Source: Erythrobacter sp. CCH5-A1 | GTDB lineage: Bacteria > Pseudomonadota > Alphaproteobacteria > Sphingomonadales > Sphingomonadaceae | Direction: 5' to 3' | Length of the DNA stretch: 27,735 nt | NCBI RefSeq assembly: GCF_001557115.1 | Contig: NZ_LSKQ01000252.1 | Location: 1-27,735, forward strand | In this document: positions 7,926 through 20,935 of the stretch, piece after piece | Layout: every line of letters starts with the position of its first letter | Numbering within the stretch: the stretch's first letter is position 1 | Translations under genes and position numbers: made by a program | Notes under the pieces: generated by a model | What the model was told of the DNA's origin: nothing | Databases searched by the model: none | The model's input: only the letters and a program-made list of their open reading frames with translations

Positions 7926-8802
7926 ACGCCTCGCCAATAAACTCCGCGATGATCCGCGCGGCATCTTCCGGGTCCTGAAACGGATGGAAGTGGGTCATGT
8001 CCGGCCGATAGAGGTCGGTCCCCTGCGGCATCCGCGCCGCCAGCTCGGGCCAGGTCGGCGAGCTCTTGAAGTCGTTCAAAGTGGTGTGCTTCGCGCGCAC
8101 CACCAGCACCGGGATGTCGACGCGCGTCGCCGCCTCGAGAATACCGGGATTGCTGCGGCTCGAGGCATAGACGCTCGCCTCGACCTCGGGCGCGCAGGCG
8201 AGTTCCATGCCCTCGCCGCTCGCGGCGGGGACAAGGCCGTGGCGGCAGTAATCCTCGAACACGCGGCGATCGAACAGGTCATAAGGATCGCGGGTGGCAA
8301 AGCGTTCGATCATCGCCTCGGGAGAAGCGAAGTCGCGCTTGCGGCGGATCGCGGGGTGGGGGTTGTCGGCGGTGTAGAGCGCTTGCGGGGGGGCATAGAA
8401 TTCGGGTGCAAGGATGACGGGGTCGAACAGCACGAGGCGGGCAAAGCGCCGCGGCGCATCGGCAGCGACTTGCAGCAGCGTGTGCGCGCCCATCGAATGG
8501 CCGATCCCGACCGCGCCGACGATGTCTGATTGCTCAAGAAATTCAGTAACATCACGCGCCATCAGGCGCCAGTCGTCGATCGGTGCGGCGCGCGACAAGC
8601 CGTGGCCGCGCAGGTCGATCGCGTGGACAGGGTGCGCCGGGAACCGCTCGGCAATCGCGTCCCACACCCGGCCGTGAAAGCCGGTGGCATGGGCGAAGAC
8701 CAGCGGCGCGCCGCCTCCTTCGGAGGCCCATTCGTGGACGGCAAGGTCGATGCCGCCGGTGGGATAGAAGCGGGTCTGGGGTGCGGGGCGGACCGTTGTC
8801 AT
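7924..8802 (-). CDS. Alpha/beta hydrolase of unknown substrate
   Basis: A cytoplasmic alpha/beta-hydrolase-fold enzyme of 292 residues if started at the ATG at 8802; an ATG at 8820 and a TTG at 8832 are possible longer starts. Visible motifs are the oxyanion-hole loop HATGFHG (about 38-44), DLRGHGLS, and the nucleophile elbow GIGHSMG with Ser103. A late His lies in DMTHFHPFQDPE. The acid residue is not certain. The family covers esterases, lipases, C-C hydrolases and epoxide hydrolases, and nothing here fixes the substrate. It starts shortly after the flippase gene on the same strand, so it may be co-transcribed, though its role need not be related. Its end meets the inverted repeat that separates it from fliS. 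Confidence 0.85.
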   Translation of the reverse strand: MTTVRPAPQTRFYPTGGIDLAVHEWASEGGGAPLVFAHATGFHGRVWDAIAERFPAHPVHAIDLRGHGLSRAAPIDDWRLMARDVTEFLEQSDIVGAVGIGHSMGAHTLLQVAADAPRRFARLVLFDPVILAPEFYAPPQALYTADNPHPAIRRKRDFASPEAMIERFATRDPYDLFDRRVFEDYCRHGLVPAASGEGMELACAPEVEASVYASSRSNPGILEAATRVDIPVLVVRAKHTTLNDFKSSPTWPELAARMPQGTDLYRPDMTHFHPFQDPEDAARIIAEFIGEA

Positions 8803-8856
8803 GCCCTCGCCCAAGAGCATCGCTGCGCCCAAGTCAATTGGACGCTTTTGGCAGGA

Positions 8857-10332
8857 TCACTCCGCCGGGGCGGGTTCCGGCTCGCTCCCGCCGCGGTTGC
8901 GCGCGAAGTTGAGCGCCTCGGCCAGGCGGTCGGGGGCGATGATGTTGAGCGCGCCGAGATAGAGCGCCACGCCCAGCGGCACCGCCACCCCCAGCGCCAC
9001 CCAGTCCGGCACCGGCGGCAGGCCGCGCAAGGCCAGCCACACCCCGCCCGCCATCGCCAGCGCGGCGGCGAGCGGCGGCAGCACCGCGCCCAGCAGGCCA
9101 TCGAGGCGCAGGCCGATGATCCCGCCCGACAAGCGCACCGTGATCGCGGTCAGCACCGCCATCCCGCCGACCCAGCTCCAGGCAAAGCCGATGAGGCCCC
9201 AGTGCGAGCCGATGAAATAGGCGCAGGTCATCACGACCGAGCCGATCACGTTGATCTTCAGCGCCGCCATCGGCACGCCGCGGGCGTTGGTTGCAGGGGC
9301 GAACAGGATCTGCAGCGTCATCATCGCCATCGCGCCCGCCATGATCGGGAGCAGCGGGGCGATCTCGGACCAGTGCTCGCCCAGCAGCACGGGCACCAGC
9401 ACCGGGGCGACCACCGCGAGCCCCGCATAGGCGGGCAGCGCGACCATCATCACGAGACGGATCGTCGCCAGCAGCGCCGTCGCCCCAAGCTCCGGCTGGC
9501 GCGAATAGGCGGCATAGGCGACCTCGTTGATCGGCGGCACGAACTTGGCGGCGAGCAATTGCGCGAGGAACAGGCCGGTGGTGTAGACGCCAAGCTCGTG
9601 CGGATCGAGCACGCGCCCGGCGATCATTACGTCGGCCTGGCTCTGGACGAACCAGAACAGCTGGGTCGCGGTCATCACCCCGCCGAAGCCGGCGATGTGG
9701 CCCGCCCCGGCGAAGCGGAACGAGGGGCGGAGCGGCGCGCGCGCGGCGCGGCTCATGCCGACTGCCTCGGTCACCATCATCGCCAGCGGAGCGCAGACTA
9801 GCGTCCACACGCCCCAGCCCGCGAGCGCTCCGGTGAGCGCCGTCCCTGCCCCCGCGATCGCCGCGACCAATCGCACCTGCGCCGGGCGGCGGAAGTCCAT
9901 CTGCCGCGACAGGATCGCGTGGGACAGCGCGGTGAAGGGGATCGCGAGATAGAGCAGCGACTGCACTCTCAGGAGGTTCGCGACCATCGGTTGCTCGAAC
10001 AACAGGGCGACCAGCGGCGCGGCGAGGAACTGCACCAGCGCAAGGCCGCCATTGAGCAGCATCAGCATCCCAAGCGTCTGGCGCAGGCGTTCCTCGGTCA
10101 CTTCCGCCTCGCGGATCAGCGCGGAGGCAAGGCCGTAGCCGTTCATGGTGTTGAGCAGCACCAGCATCACCTGCGCCATGGCGAAGAGGCCATAGTCCTG
10201 CGGCGCGAGCAGGCGGATCACCACGAGGGTCGAGGCCCAGGAGACGATCTGCGTCCCGATCTGGCTGCCCGAGCGCCAGATCACCGCCGTGCGCACCTGC
10301 GCGGCGAGCGAGGAGGGGGAGGGTTCAGCCAT
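8857..10332 (-). CDS. Oligosaccharide flippase family protein (Wzx-like, MOP superfamily)
   Basis: A polytopic inner-membrane protein of 491 residues with about 12-14 hydrophobic segments. The N-terminal pattern (SGSQIGTQIVSWASTLVVIR then LLAPQDYGLFAMAQVM) is characteristic of polysaccharide biosynthesis/export proteins in the MOP superfamily. These flip lipid-linked sugar chains across the membrane. The stretch DVMIAGRVLDPHELGVYTTG in the middle is the second-half repeat of the same fold. The tail is polar and Pro/Glu-rich. Its start overlaps the stop of the upstream GNAT gene by eight bases, so the two are probably coupled and may serve one surface-polysaccharide pathway. No glycosyltransferase or polymerase gene is in the window, so the substrate cannot be named. 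Confidence 0.88.
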   Translation of the reverse strand: MAEPSPSSLAAQVRTAVIWRSGSQIGTQIVSWASTLVVIRLLAPQDYGLFAMAQVMLVLLNTMNGYGLASALIREAEVTEERLRQTLGMLMLLNGGLALVQFLAAPLVALLFEQPMVANLLRVQSLLYLAIPFTALSHAILSRQMDFRRPAQVRLVAAIAGAGTALTGALAGWGVWTLVCAPLAMMVTEAVGMSRAARAPLRPSFRFAGAGHIAGFGGVMTATQLFWFVQSQADVMIAGRVLDPHELGVYTTGLFLAQLLAAKFVPPINEVAYAAYSRQPELGATALLATIRLVMMVALPAYAGLAVVAPVLVPVLLGEHWSEIAPLLPIMAGAMAMMTLQILFAPATNARGVPMAALKINVIGSVVMTCAYFIGSHWGLIGFAWSWVGGMAVLTAITVRLSGGIIGLRLDGLLGAVLPPLAAALAMAGGVWLALRGLPPVPDWVALGVAVPLGVALYLGALNIIAPDRLAEALNFARNRGGSEPEPAPAE

Positions 10333-11413
10333 GGGCGAGGCTCCCTTCGGATGCCAGCGCCGGGCCCCACACCCGCGCCAGCAGGCGCGCGGCGGTGCGG
10401 TTTCTGACGAACAGGAGGTCGGTCAGATCGTAGGCCGCCGTAGCACCCATCTTGCGCTTGTAGCCGCTGTCGCCCGCGCCCAGATCGACGCGCGATTGGC
10501 CCGCCTCGAGCGCGTCGATGACGGCGCGGTGGTTGGCGAGCTTGCCGACTTCGGCCTTGGCGAAATCGCTGCGATAGGTCCCGGCGATGCCGTAGCGGAT
10601 CGGACCGTCATCGAGGTCGAAGCTGAAGGCGACCGCGCGGCCGGAGACTGTCAGCAGCGTGGCGCAGAGCATGTCGGCAAGCACCGGATCGGCGAGCGCC
10701 GCGCGCCAAGCGGCGCGGCGGCGCGGGTCCATGAACTTGGCGCCGCTGGCGTCGGTCATGGCGGCGATCCAGCTGGCGGCCTCGACTGCGGCGAGCTCTT
10801 CCAGCACCGCATCGTTCCAGTCGCCCCCGCGCACATGGCGCCATTCCACGGGGCCGTGCGAGGCAAGCCGGCGCTCGATCCGGGCGAGGCGCGCGGCGGT
10901 CGATCCGCGCGGCCAGCCGCCCTGCTTGCGCGCGGCGTCGAGGTCGATCACCCAGGCCGTCCCCGCCGGGCGCGCGAGCACGCTCCAGCGCGCGTGGCGG
11001 GCGGCATCGACAAGGCGCCGGGTGGCGGGATCATCGGCGCGGGCCGGGCCGACGCGCCAGACCGGGCCGAGACAGGTGGCCGCCGCCGGGTGGCCGAGCG
11101 CCTGCGCGAGTTCGAAGGTGGTGCATTCGGGCGCGATCAGGGCGCTGCGCAGCGGCCAGTAGCTGCCCGGCACCTTGCGCGCTCCAGCAATGCCGGGGCC
11201 GAAGGCAAGGGTGGGGATCGCGGCGAGCGGCGTTCCGGCCGCGCCCTCGACCACCAGCGTGCGCAGGGCCTGTGGAGCGCCTTCGCCGTACCACGCGGCG
11301 CGCAGGAAGCCGTACTCTGCCAGATTGCGCGCGGCGAGCGCGTCAAGCGCGGGCGCTGCGCCCGGGCTTGCCGCGACCCTCAGGTGGCCGGCTGCAATCC
11401 TGCTTTCGTACAT
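10325..11413 (-). CDS. GNAT-fold acyltransferase, BioF2/CelD-like
   Basis: The 362-residue product looks like the BioF2-like GNAT family (Acetyltransf_6), often found with polysaccharide export genes. Supporting features are the length and a two-lobed layout. The C-terminal half carries FMDPRRRAAWRAALAD, then AVAFSFDLDDGPIRYGIAGT, followed by a conserved YRSDFAKAEVGKLANHRAVI and DLGAGDSGYKRKM. In this family the last two correspond to the acyl-CoA site and a conserved D-x-G-x-G-x-x-x-YK motif. Such proteins are thought to transfer an acyl group to a sugar or amino acid, and the actual substrate is unknown. The stop overlaps the flippase start by eight bases. The gene begins at an ATG at 11413, preceded by a 103-base spacer that should hold its promoter. 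Confidence 0.75.
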   Translation of the reverse strand: MYESRIAAGHLRVAASPGAAPALDALAARNLAEYGFLRAAWYGEGAPQALRTLVVEGAAGTPLAAIPTLAFGPGIAGARKVPGSYWPLRSALIAPECTTFELAQALGHPAAATCLGPVWRVGPARADDPATRRLVDAARHARWSVLARPAGTAWVIDLDAARKQGGWPRGSTAARLARIERRLASHGPVEWRHVRGGDWNDAVLEELAAVEAASWIAAMTDASGAKFMDPRRRAAWRAALADPVLADMLCATLLTVSGRAVAFSFDLDDGPIRYGIAGTYRSDFAKAEVGKLANHRAVIDALEAGQSRVDLGAGDSGYKRKMGATAAYDLTDLLFVRNRTAARLLARVWGPALASEGSLAHG

Positions 11414-11516
11414 GTCTCAACCTGCTGCGGCGGGGCGCCGCGCTTCCGGCCATAGCGCGCGCGTGTAACCACCGGGTTAACCAACCGCTCCATTCACCGC
11501 AGGCAGAGCGATTTGG

Positions 11517-11888
11517 TCAAATATTCAGAGGCTTGAAGGCGGTGGCGGGGTCGCCGGTGTTGGGCGTGTCGGCCGGATCGATCACCAGCACCTTGACCTC
11601 GCCTTCGGGCACGCGCGGGAAGTGTTCGACCCCTGCGGGAACGACGATCATCTCGCCCGGGCCCAGCACTTCGGTGCGGTCGCGGAACTCCATGTGAAGC
11701 GTGCCTTCGATCACGAGGAACAGCTCGTCGGTCTCGGGGTGTGAATGCCAACGGAAATCGCCCGCGGCCTTGACCAGCCGGATCTCGTTGCCGTTGTAGC
11801 GCCCCGCGATGCGCGGCGCCCAATGGTCTGAAAAGAGGGCGAGTTTCTCGGCGAGGTTGACCTTCGCCGGGGTCTCGCCCGCCGCCAT
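11517..11888 (-). CDS. Small cupin-domain protein
   Basis: A 123-residue single-domain cupin. Metal-binding motif 1 is clear at WHSHPETDELFLVIEGTLH (His, His, Glu in the usual spacing) and motif 2 at PAGVEHFPRVPEG. It probably folds as a metal-binding beta barrel in the cytoplasm; the reaction is unknown. The start codon shares one base with the adhC stop (TGATG), so it is likely coupled to the formaldehyde dehydrogenase and may work on a related small molecule or protect the pathway, which is inference. No signal peptide. The gene is last in the putative DUF5522-adhC-cupin operon. Confidence 0.85.
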   Translation of the reverse strand: MAAGETPAKVNLAEKLALFSDHWAPRIAGRYNGNEIRLVKAAGDFRWHSHPETDELFLVIEGTLHMEFRDRTEVLGPGEMIVVPAGVEHFPRVPEGEVKVLVIDPADTPNTGDPATAFKPLNI

Positions 11889-13000
11889 CAGAACACCACC
11901 ACGCTGCGGATCGACTTGCCTTCGTGCATCAGGTCGAAGGCGGTGTTGATCTCTTCAAGACCCATGACGTGGGTGATCATGGGGTCGATCTCGATCTTGC
12001 CGGTCATGTACATGTCGACGATCTTGGGGACGTCGGTGCGGCCCTTGGCCCCGCCGAAAGCCGTGCCGCGCCAGTTGCGCCCGGTGACGAGCTGGAAGGG
12101 GCGGGTGGCGATTTCCTTGCCCGCTTCGGCGACCCCGATGATGACCGAGGTGCCCCAGCCGCGGTGGCAGGCTTCGAGCGCGGTGCGCATCACTTCGGTG
12201 TTGCCTGTGGCATCGAAGGTGTAATCCGCGCCGCCATCGGTCATCTCGACGACCTTGGCGACGATCTCCTCGCGGCTCATGCCCGAGGAGTTGAGGAAGT
12301 GGGTCATGCCGAAACGCTTGCCCCATTCCTCGCGCGCCGGATTGATGTCGACCCCGACGATCAGGTTCGCCCCCGCCAGCCGCGCGCCCTGGATGACGTT
12401 GAGGCCGATCCCGCCGAGGCCGAACACCACGACATTGTCGCCCACCTGCACCTTGGCAGTGTTGGTCACCGCGCCGACGCCGGTGGTGACGCCGCAGCCG
12501 ATGTAGCAGGCGGACTGGAAGGGTGCGTCCTCGCGGATCTTGGCGACGGCGATTTCGGGCAGCACGGTGAAGTTCGAGAAGGTCGAGCAGCCCATGTAGT
12601 GGTAGATCGGCTGGCCCTTGTAGGAAAAGCGCGTGGTGCCGTCGGGCATCAGCCCCTTGCCCTGCGTCGCGCGGATCGCGGTGCACAGGTTGGTCTTGCC
12701 CGAGAGGCAGCTTTTGCACTGGCGGCATTCGGGGGTGTAGAGCGGGATCACGTGATCGCCCGGCTTCACGCTGGTCACGCCCGCGCCGACCTCGCGCACG
12801 ATCCCGGCGCCCTCATGGCCGAGCACGCTCGGGAAGATGCCCTCGCTGTCGAACCCGTCCAAGGTGTAGGCGTCCGTATGGCAGATGCCGGTCGCCATGA
12901 TCTCGACCAGCACCTCGCCGGCCTTGGGGCCTTCGAGATCGAGCTCGACGATTTCGAGCGGCTGCTTGGCGGCAAAGGCAACGGCGGCGCGGGTCTTCAT
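11888..13000 (-). CDS. adhC: S-(hydroxymethyl)glutathione dehydrogenase / class III alcohol dehydrogenase
   Basis: This enzyme oxidises the formaldehyde-glutathione adduct with NAD+ to S-formylglutathione and also reduces S-nitrosoglutathione. The 370-residue length matches class III ADH. Zinc ligands are visible. Catalytic Cys40 and His62 (GICHTD, LGHEGAG) and a Cys near 170 (YIGCGVTTG) form one site. Structural Cys92, 95, 98 and 106 ([16 protein letters not shown]) form the other. [11 protein letters not shown] is the class III signature near the active site, and [13 protein letters not shown] is the NAD-binding loop. GGAGAA and GAGAG lie just upstream of the ATG. It overlaps the cupin gene by one base and follows the DUF5522 gene after 21 bases. 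Its usual partner, S-formylglutathione hydrolase, is not in the window. Confidence 0.97.
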   Translation of the reverse strand: MKTRAAVAFAAKQPLEIVELDLEGPKAGEVLVEIMATGICHTDAYTLDGFDSEGIFPSVLGHEGAGIVREVGAGVTSVKPGDHVIPLYTPECRQCKSCLSGKTNLCTAIRATQGKGLMPDGTTRFSYKGQPIYHYMGCSTFSNFTVLPEIAVAKIREDAPFQSACYIGCGVTTGVGAVTNTAKVQVGDNVVVFGLGGIGLNVIQGARLAGANLIVGVDINPAREEWGKRFGMTHFLNSSGMSREEIVAKVVEMTDGGADYTFDATGNTEVMRTALEACHRGWGTSVIIGVAEAGKEIATRPFQLVTGRNWRGTAFGGAKGRTDVPKIVDMYMTGKIEIDPMITHVMGLEEINTAFDLMHEGKSIRSVVVF

Positions 13001-13021
13001 GGGCTCTCGTTCTCCGGTGAA

Positions 13022-16286
<3,265 letters not shown>

Positions 16287-16290
<4 letters not shown>

Positions 16291-18470
16291 GCGCGGCGGC
16301 GTTCGGCAGCATCGGGCGCCGCAAAGCGCGCCTCGAGATCGCCGAGCAGCATCGGGCGGCCATAGCGGTAGCCCTGCACATGCCGCCCGCCGATGGCGCG
16401 CAGGAAGCTCTCTTGCTCCTCGGTCTCGACGCCCTCGATCACCACGCGCAGGCCCAGCGAATGGCCCATCTGCACGATCGCCTGGATGATCAGCCGTGAC
16501 TGGTGATCCTGCCCGATCGCGGCGATGAAATCGCGGTCGATCTTGACCTTGTGGATCGGGAAGGCGCGCAGGTGGGTGAGCGAGGAGAACCCCGTCCCGA
16601 AATCGTCAAGGCAGATCGTGAAGCCGCAATCGTCGAGCATGGCGAGCGACTGGCGCAGGTGCCCGCCGGCATCGAGCAGCATCGTTTCGGTCACTTCGAT
16701 CGAGATGTTCTTCGGGGTCAGCGGACTGTCGTCGATCACGTCGATGAGGTGCCGCACGAAATCGCCACGCCTCAGGTCCGCGTCCGACAGGTTGATGCCG
16801 ATGCGGGTCTCGGGCCCGAACAGCGCGAGGATCGCGGGGCCATCGGCCACCACCTGGTCGAGCATCACCCGGCTCACCCGGCGCGAGAGTTCGGGGTCGA
16901 GCAGGGCGGAGAACACGTCGCTCGCGGCGATGATGGTGCCGTCCTCGTCCTTGAGCCGCAGCAGGGCCTCGACCGAGACGACGCGGCCCGTGGCGAGCTC
17001 GACGATCGGCTGGTAGGCGGCGATCGCGCGCCCGGTGTTGAGCGCGCTGCGCAGCCGCGCGATGGCGTGCTGGCGCTCGCTCTGGCGCGCCTCGATCTGC
17101 TCGTCCCAGCACACCACCGCCCCGCGCCCGGCCTCCTTGCCGCGGTAGAGCGCCAGATCGGCGCGGCGCATGATCTCCTCGCTGCTGCCCGCGGTGTCCA
17201 TGCGCGCGACTCCGCAGGTCGCCCCGATCCGCAGCATCGTGCTGCCCAGCGGCGGCATCTCGCCCAGTTCGGCGATCAGGTCGTCGAGGAAGGCGGTCAC
17301 TTCGGGCAGGGTCATGCGGGGCGGGAACAGCAGCGCGAACTCGTCGCCGCCCCAGCGCGCGAGGAACACGCCGCTGGCGGTGCGCAGCTGCAATTGCCCT
17401 GCGATTGTCTCCAGCACGCGGTCGCCCACGAGGTGGCCCAGCGTGTCGTTGACGTCCTTGAACCCGTCGAGATCGAGCAGCGCGATGATCACCGGCTCCT
17501 CGCCCGCGCGCTGCATTGCGCGGGCCAGCCGCTTGTCGAAGCTCGCGCGGTTGTAGAGCCCGGTCAGCCGGTCGCGCTCGGCCGCGCGCTTCAGGGCGAC
17601 ATTGCGCAGGTGTTCTTCGGTGCAATCGAGGACGATGCCCGCGACGCATTCGGGCTCGCCGTCGACATCGACGCGCTCGCCTACGACCCGGATCCGTCGC
17701 GATTCGCCGTCGCGGCGCAGGATCGTGGTCTCGAACATGAAGGGCTTGCCGTCGAGGATCGTGTCGTCGATCGCCTTGCTGACCATCGCCCGGTCCTGCG
17801 GCTGATAGAGCTGCACGACATCGCGGACATTGATCGAGTGGCCCGGTTCGAGTCCGGTGATGGCATAGACCTGGTCGGACCAGTGCAGCCTGCGGGTGGC
17901 CATGTCGACCCACCAGCTGCCGACATTGACCGCGCGTTCCGCCTGACGGAAGATCTGGCTCGATTGCTTGAGCGCGGCATTGGCCGTGCTGAGCGCGCGG
18001 GTGCGGGCGTGGAGCGCGATCGCCTTCTCGGCGAGTTCGGCAAGCATCGCCAGTGGGGCGATCTGTTCGGGGCGGAAGGCATCGGGTTCGGGTGCGATGC
18101 AGCACAGGGCGCCCAGCAAGAGGCCCTCGTCCGAACGGATCGGCACGCCGAGATAGGAGCGGATGAAGGGCGCGCCCGTGACCAGCGGGTTTTCGGCAAG
18201 GCGTGGATCGGCGCGTGCGTCGGCGATCAGCATTGGCTGCTCGCTTTGGATGCAGACCGCGCAGAACGAATCGCCGATCGGGGTTTCGGCAAGGTCGGTC
18301 CCGGTGCGGCCAAGGAACCACTGGCGCTCGGCCTCGACCACCGAGAGCAGCGCGATCGGGCAGCCCAGCATGGTGCTCGCCAGCAGGGTGATGCGCGAAA
18401 ACAGTTCGCGGTCGGGAACCGCGTCGAGCCCGAGGCTACGGATGGCATCGAGGCGCAAGGAGTCCGTCAC
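16287..18470 (-). CDS. GAF-PAS-GGDEF-EAL cyclic-di-GMP signalling protein
   Basis: A 727-residue soluble protein with no membrane segment. Domains in order are GAF (about 20-165, with SFCAVCIQSEQPMLIADARA), a PAS domain (about 175-290), GGDEF (about 295-455) and EAL (about 465-715). The GGDEF site is intact (RWGGDEF, residues 374-378), but the RxxD inhibitory site is not seen; the matching positions read ASGV. The EAL domain is also intact (EAL at 501-503, EVTET, DDFGTG, KIDRDF, EGVET). It could therefore make or break cyclic-di-GMP, with GAF and PAS inputs choosing. The start is a GTG with AAGGGG about six bases upstream. Nearby flagellar genes suggest a motility or biofilm role, as inference. 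It converges with DUF6702. Confidence 0.93.
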
Positions 18471-18557
18471 GCTGGCCCCTTTGGCGCGGGAGCCGTTAAG
18501 AAAGGGTAGGGCCGAAGCCTCGGTTCATCGCAAGGGGTAAAGTGCTCTGGCGGTTTG

Positions 18558-18583
18558 GCGGGCCGACCGCAGGGCCGGCCCGC
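18558..18583 (-). terminator. GC-rich hairpin downstream of the transporter/spermidine-synthase gene
   Basis: Arms GCGGGCCG (18558-18565) and CGGCCCGC (18576-18583) form an eight-base-pair stem with a ten-base loop. It lies four bases past the stop of the fused protein gene. No T-run follows on the minus strand, so intrinsic termination is only a possibility, and a factor-dependent end or mRNA-stabilising stem is as likely. Confidence 0.4.
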
Positions 18584-18586
18584 GCC

Positions 18587-20878
18587 TCACCAGCCGAGCT
18601 TGCGGCGCAGCGGATCGAGGATGTTCGAGAAGTCGTCGGTCCAGGTCCGGAAATCGGCCGGCACGCGGGTCCTCGTCCACTCGGGATCCTGCGCGATGCT
18701 GCCCACGTCCGCCGGCCGGCGCGCCACCACCGCGACTTCGACCGGGGCCTTCAGCGTTGCCATGAAGTCGCCCGTGGTCTCCGGATCGTCCTTGCGGTGC
18801 CAGGTCGTGAGTCCCGCATCGCGCGCCGAGGCCGCCACGACGTGGCTGAGCACCATGTTGCGGTTCGAGATGTTGAAGATCAGCATCCCGCCCGGCGCCA
18901 GCTTTGATGCATACATCGCCACGGCTTCCTTGGTGATGAGATGCACCGGGGGCGAGGAGGAAGAGAAGGCGTCGAGCATGATGAGATCATAGCCGCCCGG
19001 CTCGTCCGCCAGCGTCAGCCGCCCGTCACCCACGATCGTGCGCGCGCCCGGCGTGCATTCGCTGAACGAGCGGAACACTCGGCTGTCGCGCGCGATGCGC
19101 ACCACTTCCGGGTCGATCTCGAAGAAGTCCCAGGTCTCGTCAGCTTGTGCATGGCAGGCGAGCGAACCCATGCCGAGCCCGACCACCGCGACCTTGCCGA
19201 GCTTGCCGCCCTGAACCGTGCGCGCCTGCTCGATCGCCTGATGATAGGCGCCGCCGAAGTGGAAATAGCTCGCCGGTTCCGGCCGCGCGGTCAGCGGGCT
19301 GCCTGCCGCATCGGCGACGCGCTCGGCCCCGTGGAGGACATTGCCGTGCTGGAGGAAGCGGCCCTGGCCGTTCGGGGTCTCGAAGATCGAATGCACCGCG
19401 AAGAAGGAACGCGTGCGCTCGACCATCTGCGCCGGGGTTGCGACCATCACCGCCACCGCCATCGCGGTGACCGCGGCGGTCAGCAGACGGGCGGGGCGCG
19501 CATGGGAGAAGACGGTCAGCACCACGGCGACGATGAAGACCGTGATGACCGCCTGCCCCGGGAAGCTGTCCTGATTGAGCAGCCCGCGGTCGGCGAGGAG
19601 GAAGGGCACCATCGCAGCAGCAAGCCCGGCGAAGGCCCACAGCGGGTTCGCCTTGGCGAGCCAGCCCCGCACGTCGGCGCGGCACAGCAGCACCGCCACC
19701 ACCAGCAGCGGGAATTCCAGCAGCCCCTCGAACACCAGCGGCGCGGCGAGCGAGGCGAGCGCACCGCCGATCACGCCGCCCAGCGACATGAAGAAGTAGA
19801 ACTGGGTGAGATGCGCCACCCCCGGCCGGCGGGCGTAGAGCTCGCGGTGGCACAGGATCACGCTCACCGTGAAGAAGGCGAGGTTGAGCGCGAGGAGCGC
19901 GTAGAACGGCACGCTGCGGATGAAGGGCAGGCTCGCGATGATCGCGGCGAGCAGCGCCGGCTGGGCGCGCCGCAGGACCGCGTGAAGCCGCTCGCCCCCT
20001 TCGCGGAAGGCGACCGAGAAGGTCACGAGGTAGAGCGCCAGCGGCGCGACCCACATCAGCGGCACCGCGGCCACTTCGTTGGTGACATGCGTAGTGGTGG
20101 CGACCAGCAGCGCCGAGGGCACCAGCGACAGGCCGATCCAGCCCAGGCGGTCCCTGAGGGTGACCGGCGCGGCGCTGTCCGCGCTTGCCGCGAGGTTGCG
20201 TGCCGTGACGCGCGAGGCGTCAGCGCGCAAGAACAGCGCAGCTGCCGCGATGCTCACGAGCAGCGCGCCGAAGCCCGCGCTCCACAGCGCGGACTGCCCG
20301 GCGAGCGGCAGGGTCTGCTCGATCACCAGCGGATAGGACAGCAGCGCCAGCAGCGAGCCGATGTTGGAGGCGCCGTAGAGGAAATAGGGATCGTTGGCAT
20401 GGGGGTGCCCGGTGCGGGCAAACCACGCCTGCAGCAGCGGGCCATTGGCCGAGACCGCGAAGAAGGGGAGGCCCACCGAGACCGTGAACACCCCGATCAG
20501 CCACAGCGCCTGTCCGTGCTCGGGCGGCGTGCCCCAGCCTTGCCCAAAGGCGATCGGCAGTCCGGCGATCAGCACCACCACCATCAGCGCCAGATGGACC
20601 ACCGCCGCCGCGCGCGCATCCAGCCAGCGGGTCAGGCCGTGGGCATAGGCATAGCCCGCCAGCAGCACCGACTGGAAGAACACCATCGCCACCGACCACA
20701 CCGCCGGCGTCCCGCCCAGAACCGGCATCACCATCTTCGTGAACATCGGTTGCACGCCGAACAGCAGGAAGGCCGAAAGGAAGATCGTGAGCGTGTAGAC
20801 CGGCAGAGCGAGCTGGCTGGCGCGGCCTGCGCCGGTCCAGCCGGACAGGCCCGTCCGGGCGTTGATCGTGGTCGTCAT
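18587..20878 (-). CDS. Membrane protein with C-terminal spermidine-synthase-like methyltransferase-fold domain
   Basis: The 763-residue product (ATG at 20878; an upstream ATG at 20917 would add 13 residues) joins two parts. The first (about 20-480) has around 12 hydrophobic segments and begins TIFLSAFLLFGVQPMFTKMV, typical of the transporter-like half of fused SpeE-like proteins. The second (about 540-763) is a spermidine-synthase-type fold, with VAVVGLGMGSLACHA and FFEIDPEVV for the nucleotide/SAM-like site, and YDLIMLDAFSSSSPPVHLIT. Such fusions are common but their reaction is unproven, and polyamine synthesis should not be assumed. It is transcribed alone on the minus strand, preceded by an AT-richer spacer and followed by a GC hairpin. 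Confidence 0.85.
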   Translation of the reverse strand: MTTTINARTGLSGWTGAGRASQLALPVYTLTIFLSAFLLFGVQPMFTKMVMPVLGGTPAVWSVAMVFFQSVLLAGYAYAHGLTRWLDARAAAVVHLALMVVVLIAGLPIAFGQGWGTPPEHGQALWLIGVFTVSVGLPFFAVSANGPLLQAWFARTGHPHANDPYFLYGASNIGSLLALLSYPLVIEQTLPLAGQSALWSAGFGALLVSIAAAALFLRADASRVTARNLAASADSAAPVTLRDRLGWIGLSLVPSALLVATTTHVTNEVAAVPLMWVAPLALYLVTFSVAFREGGERLHAVLRRAQPALLAAIIASLPFIRSVPFYALLALNLAFFTVSVILCHRELYARRPGVAHLTQFYFFMSLGGVIGGALASLAAPLVFEGLLEFPLLVVAVLLCRADVRGWLAKANPLWAFAGLAAAMVPFLLADRGLLNQDSFPGQAVITVFIVAVVLTVFSHARPARLLTAAVTAMAVAVMVATPAQMVERTRSFFAVHSIFETPNGQGRFLQHGNVLHGAERVADAAGSPLTARPEPASYFHFGGAYHQAIEQARTVQGGKLGKVAVVGLGMGSLACHAQADETWDFFEIDPEVVRIARDSRVFRSFSECTPGARTIVGDGRLTLADEPGGYDLIMLDAFSSSSPPVHLITKEAVAMYASKLAPGGMLIFNISNRNMVLSHVVAASARDAGLTTWHRKDDPETTGDFMATLKAPVEVAVVARRPADVGSIAQDPEWTRTRVPADFRTWTDDFSNILDPLRRKLGW

Positions 20879-20935
20879 GGTGGATTCGTGCCCCGTGGAT
20901 ACTTGATCTTGTATCATCGCCTATGGGGCCAATCG

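Noticed and set aside
16503..18509. A plus-strand open frame of about 670 codons opposite the GGDEF-EAL gene.
   Set aside because: Antisense shadow caused by high GC; no domain and no ribosome site, while the minus strand has intact GGDEF and EAL motifs.
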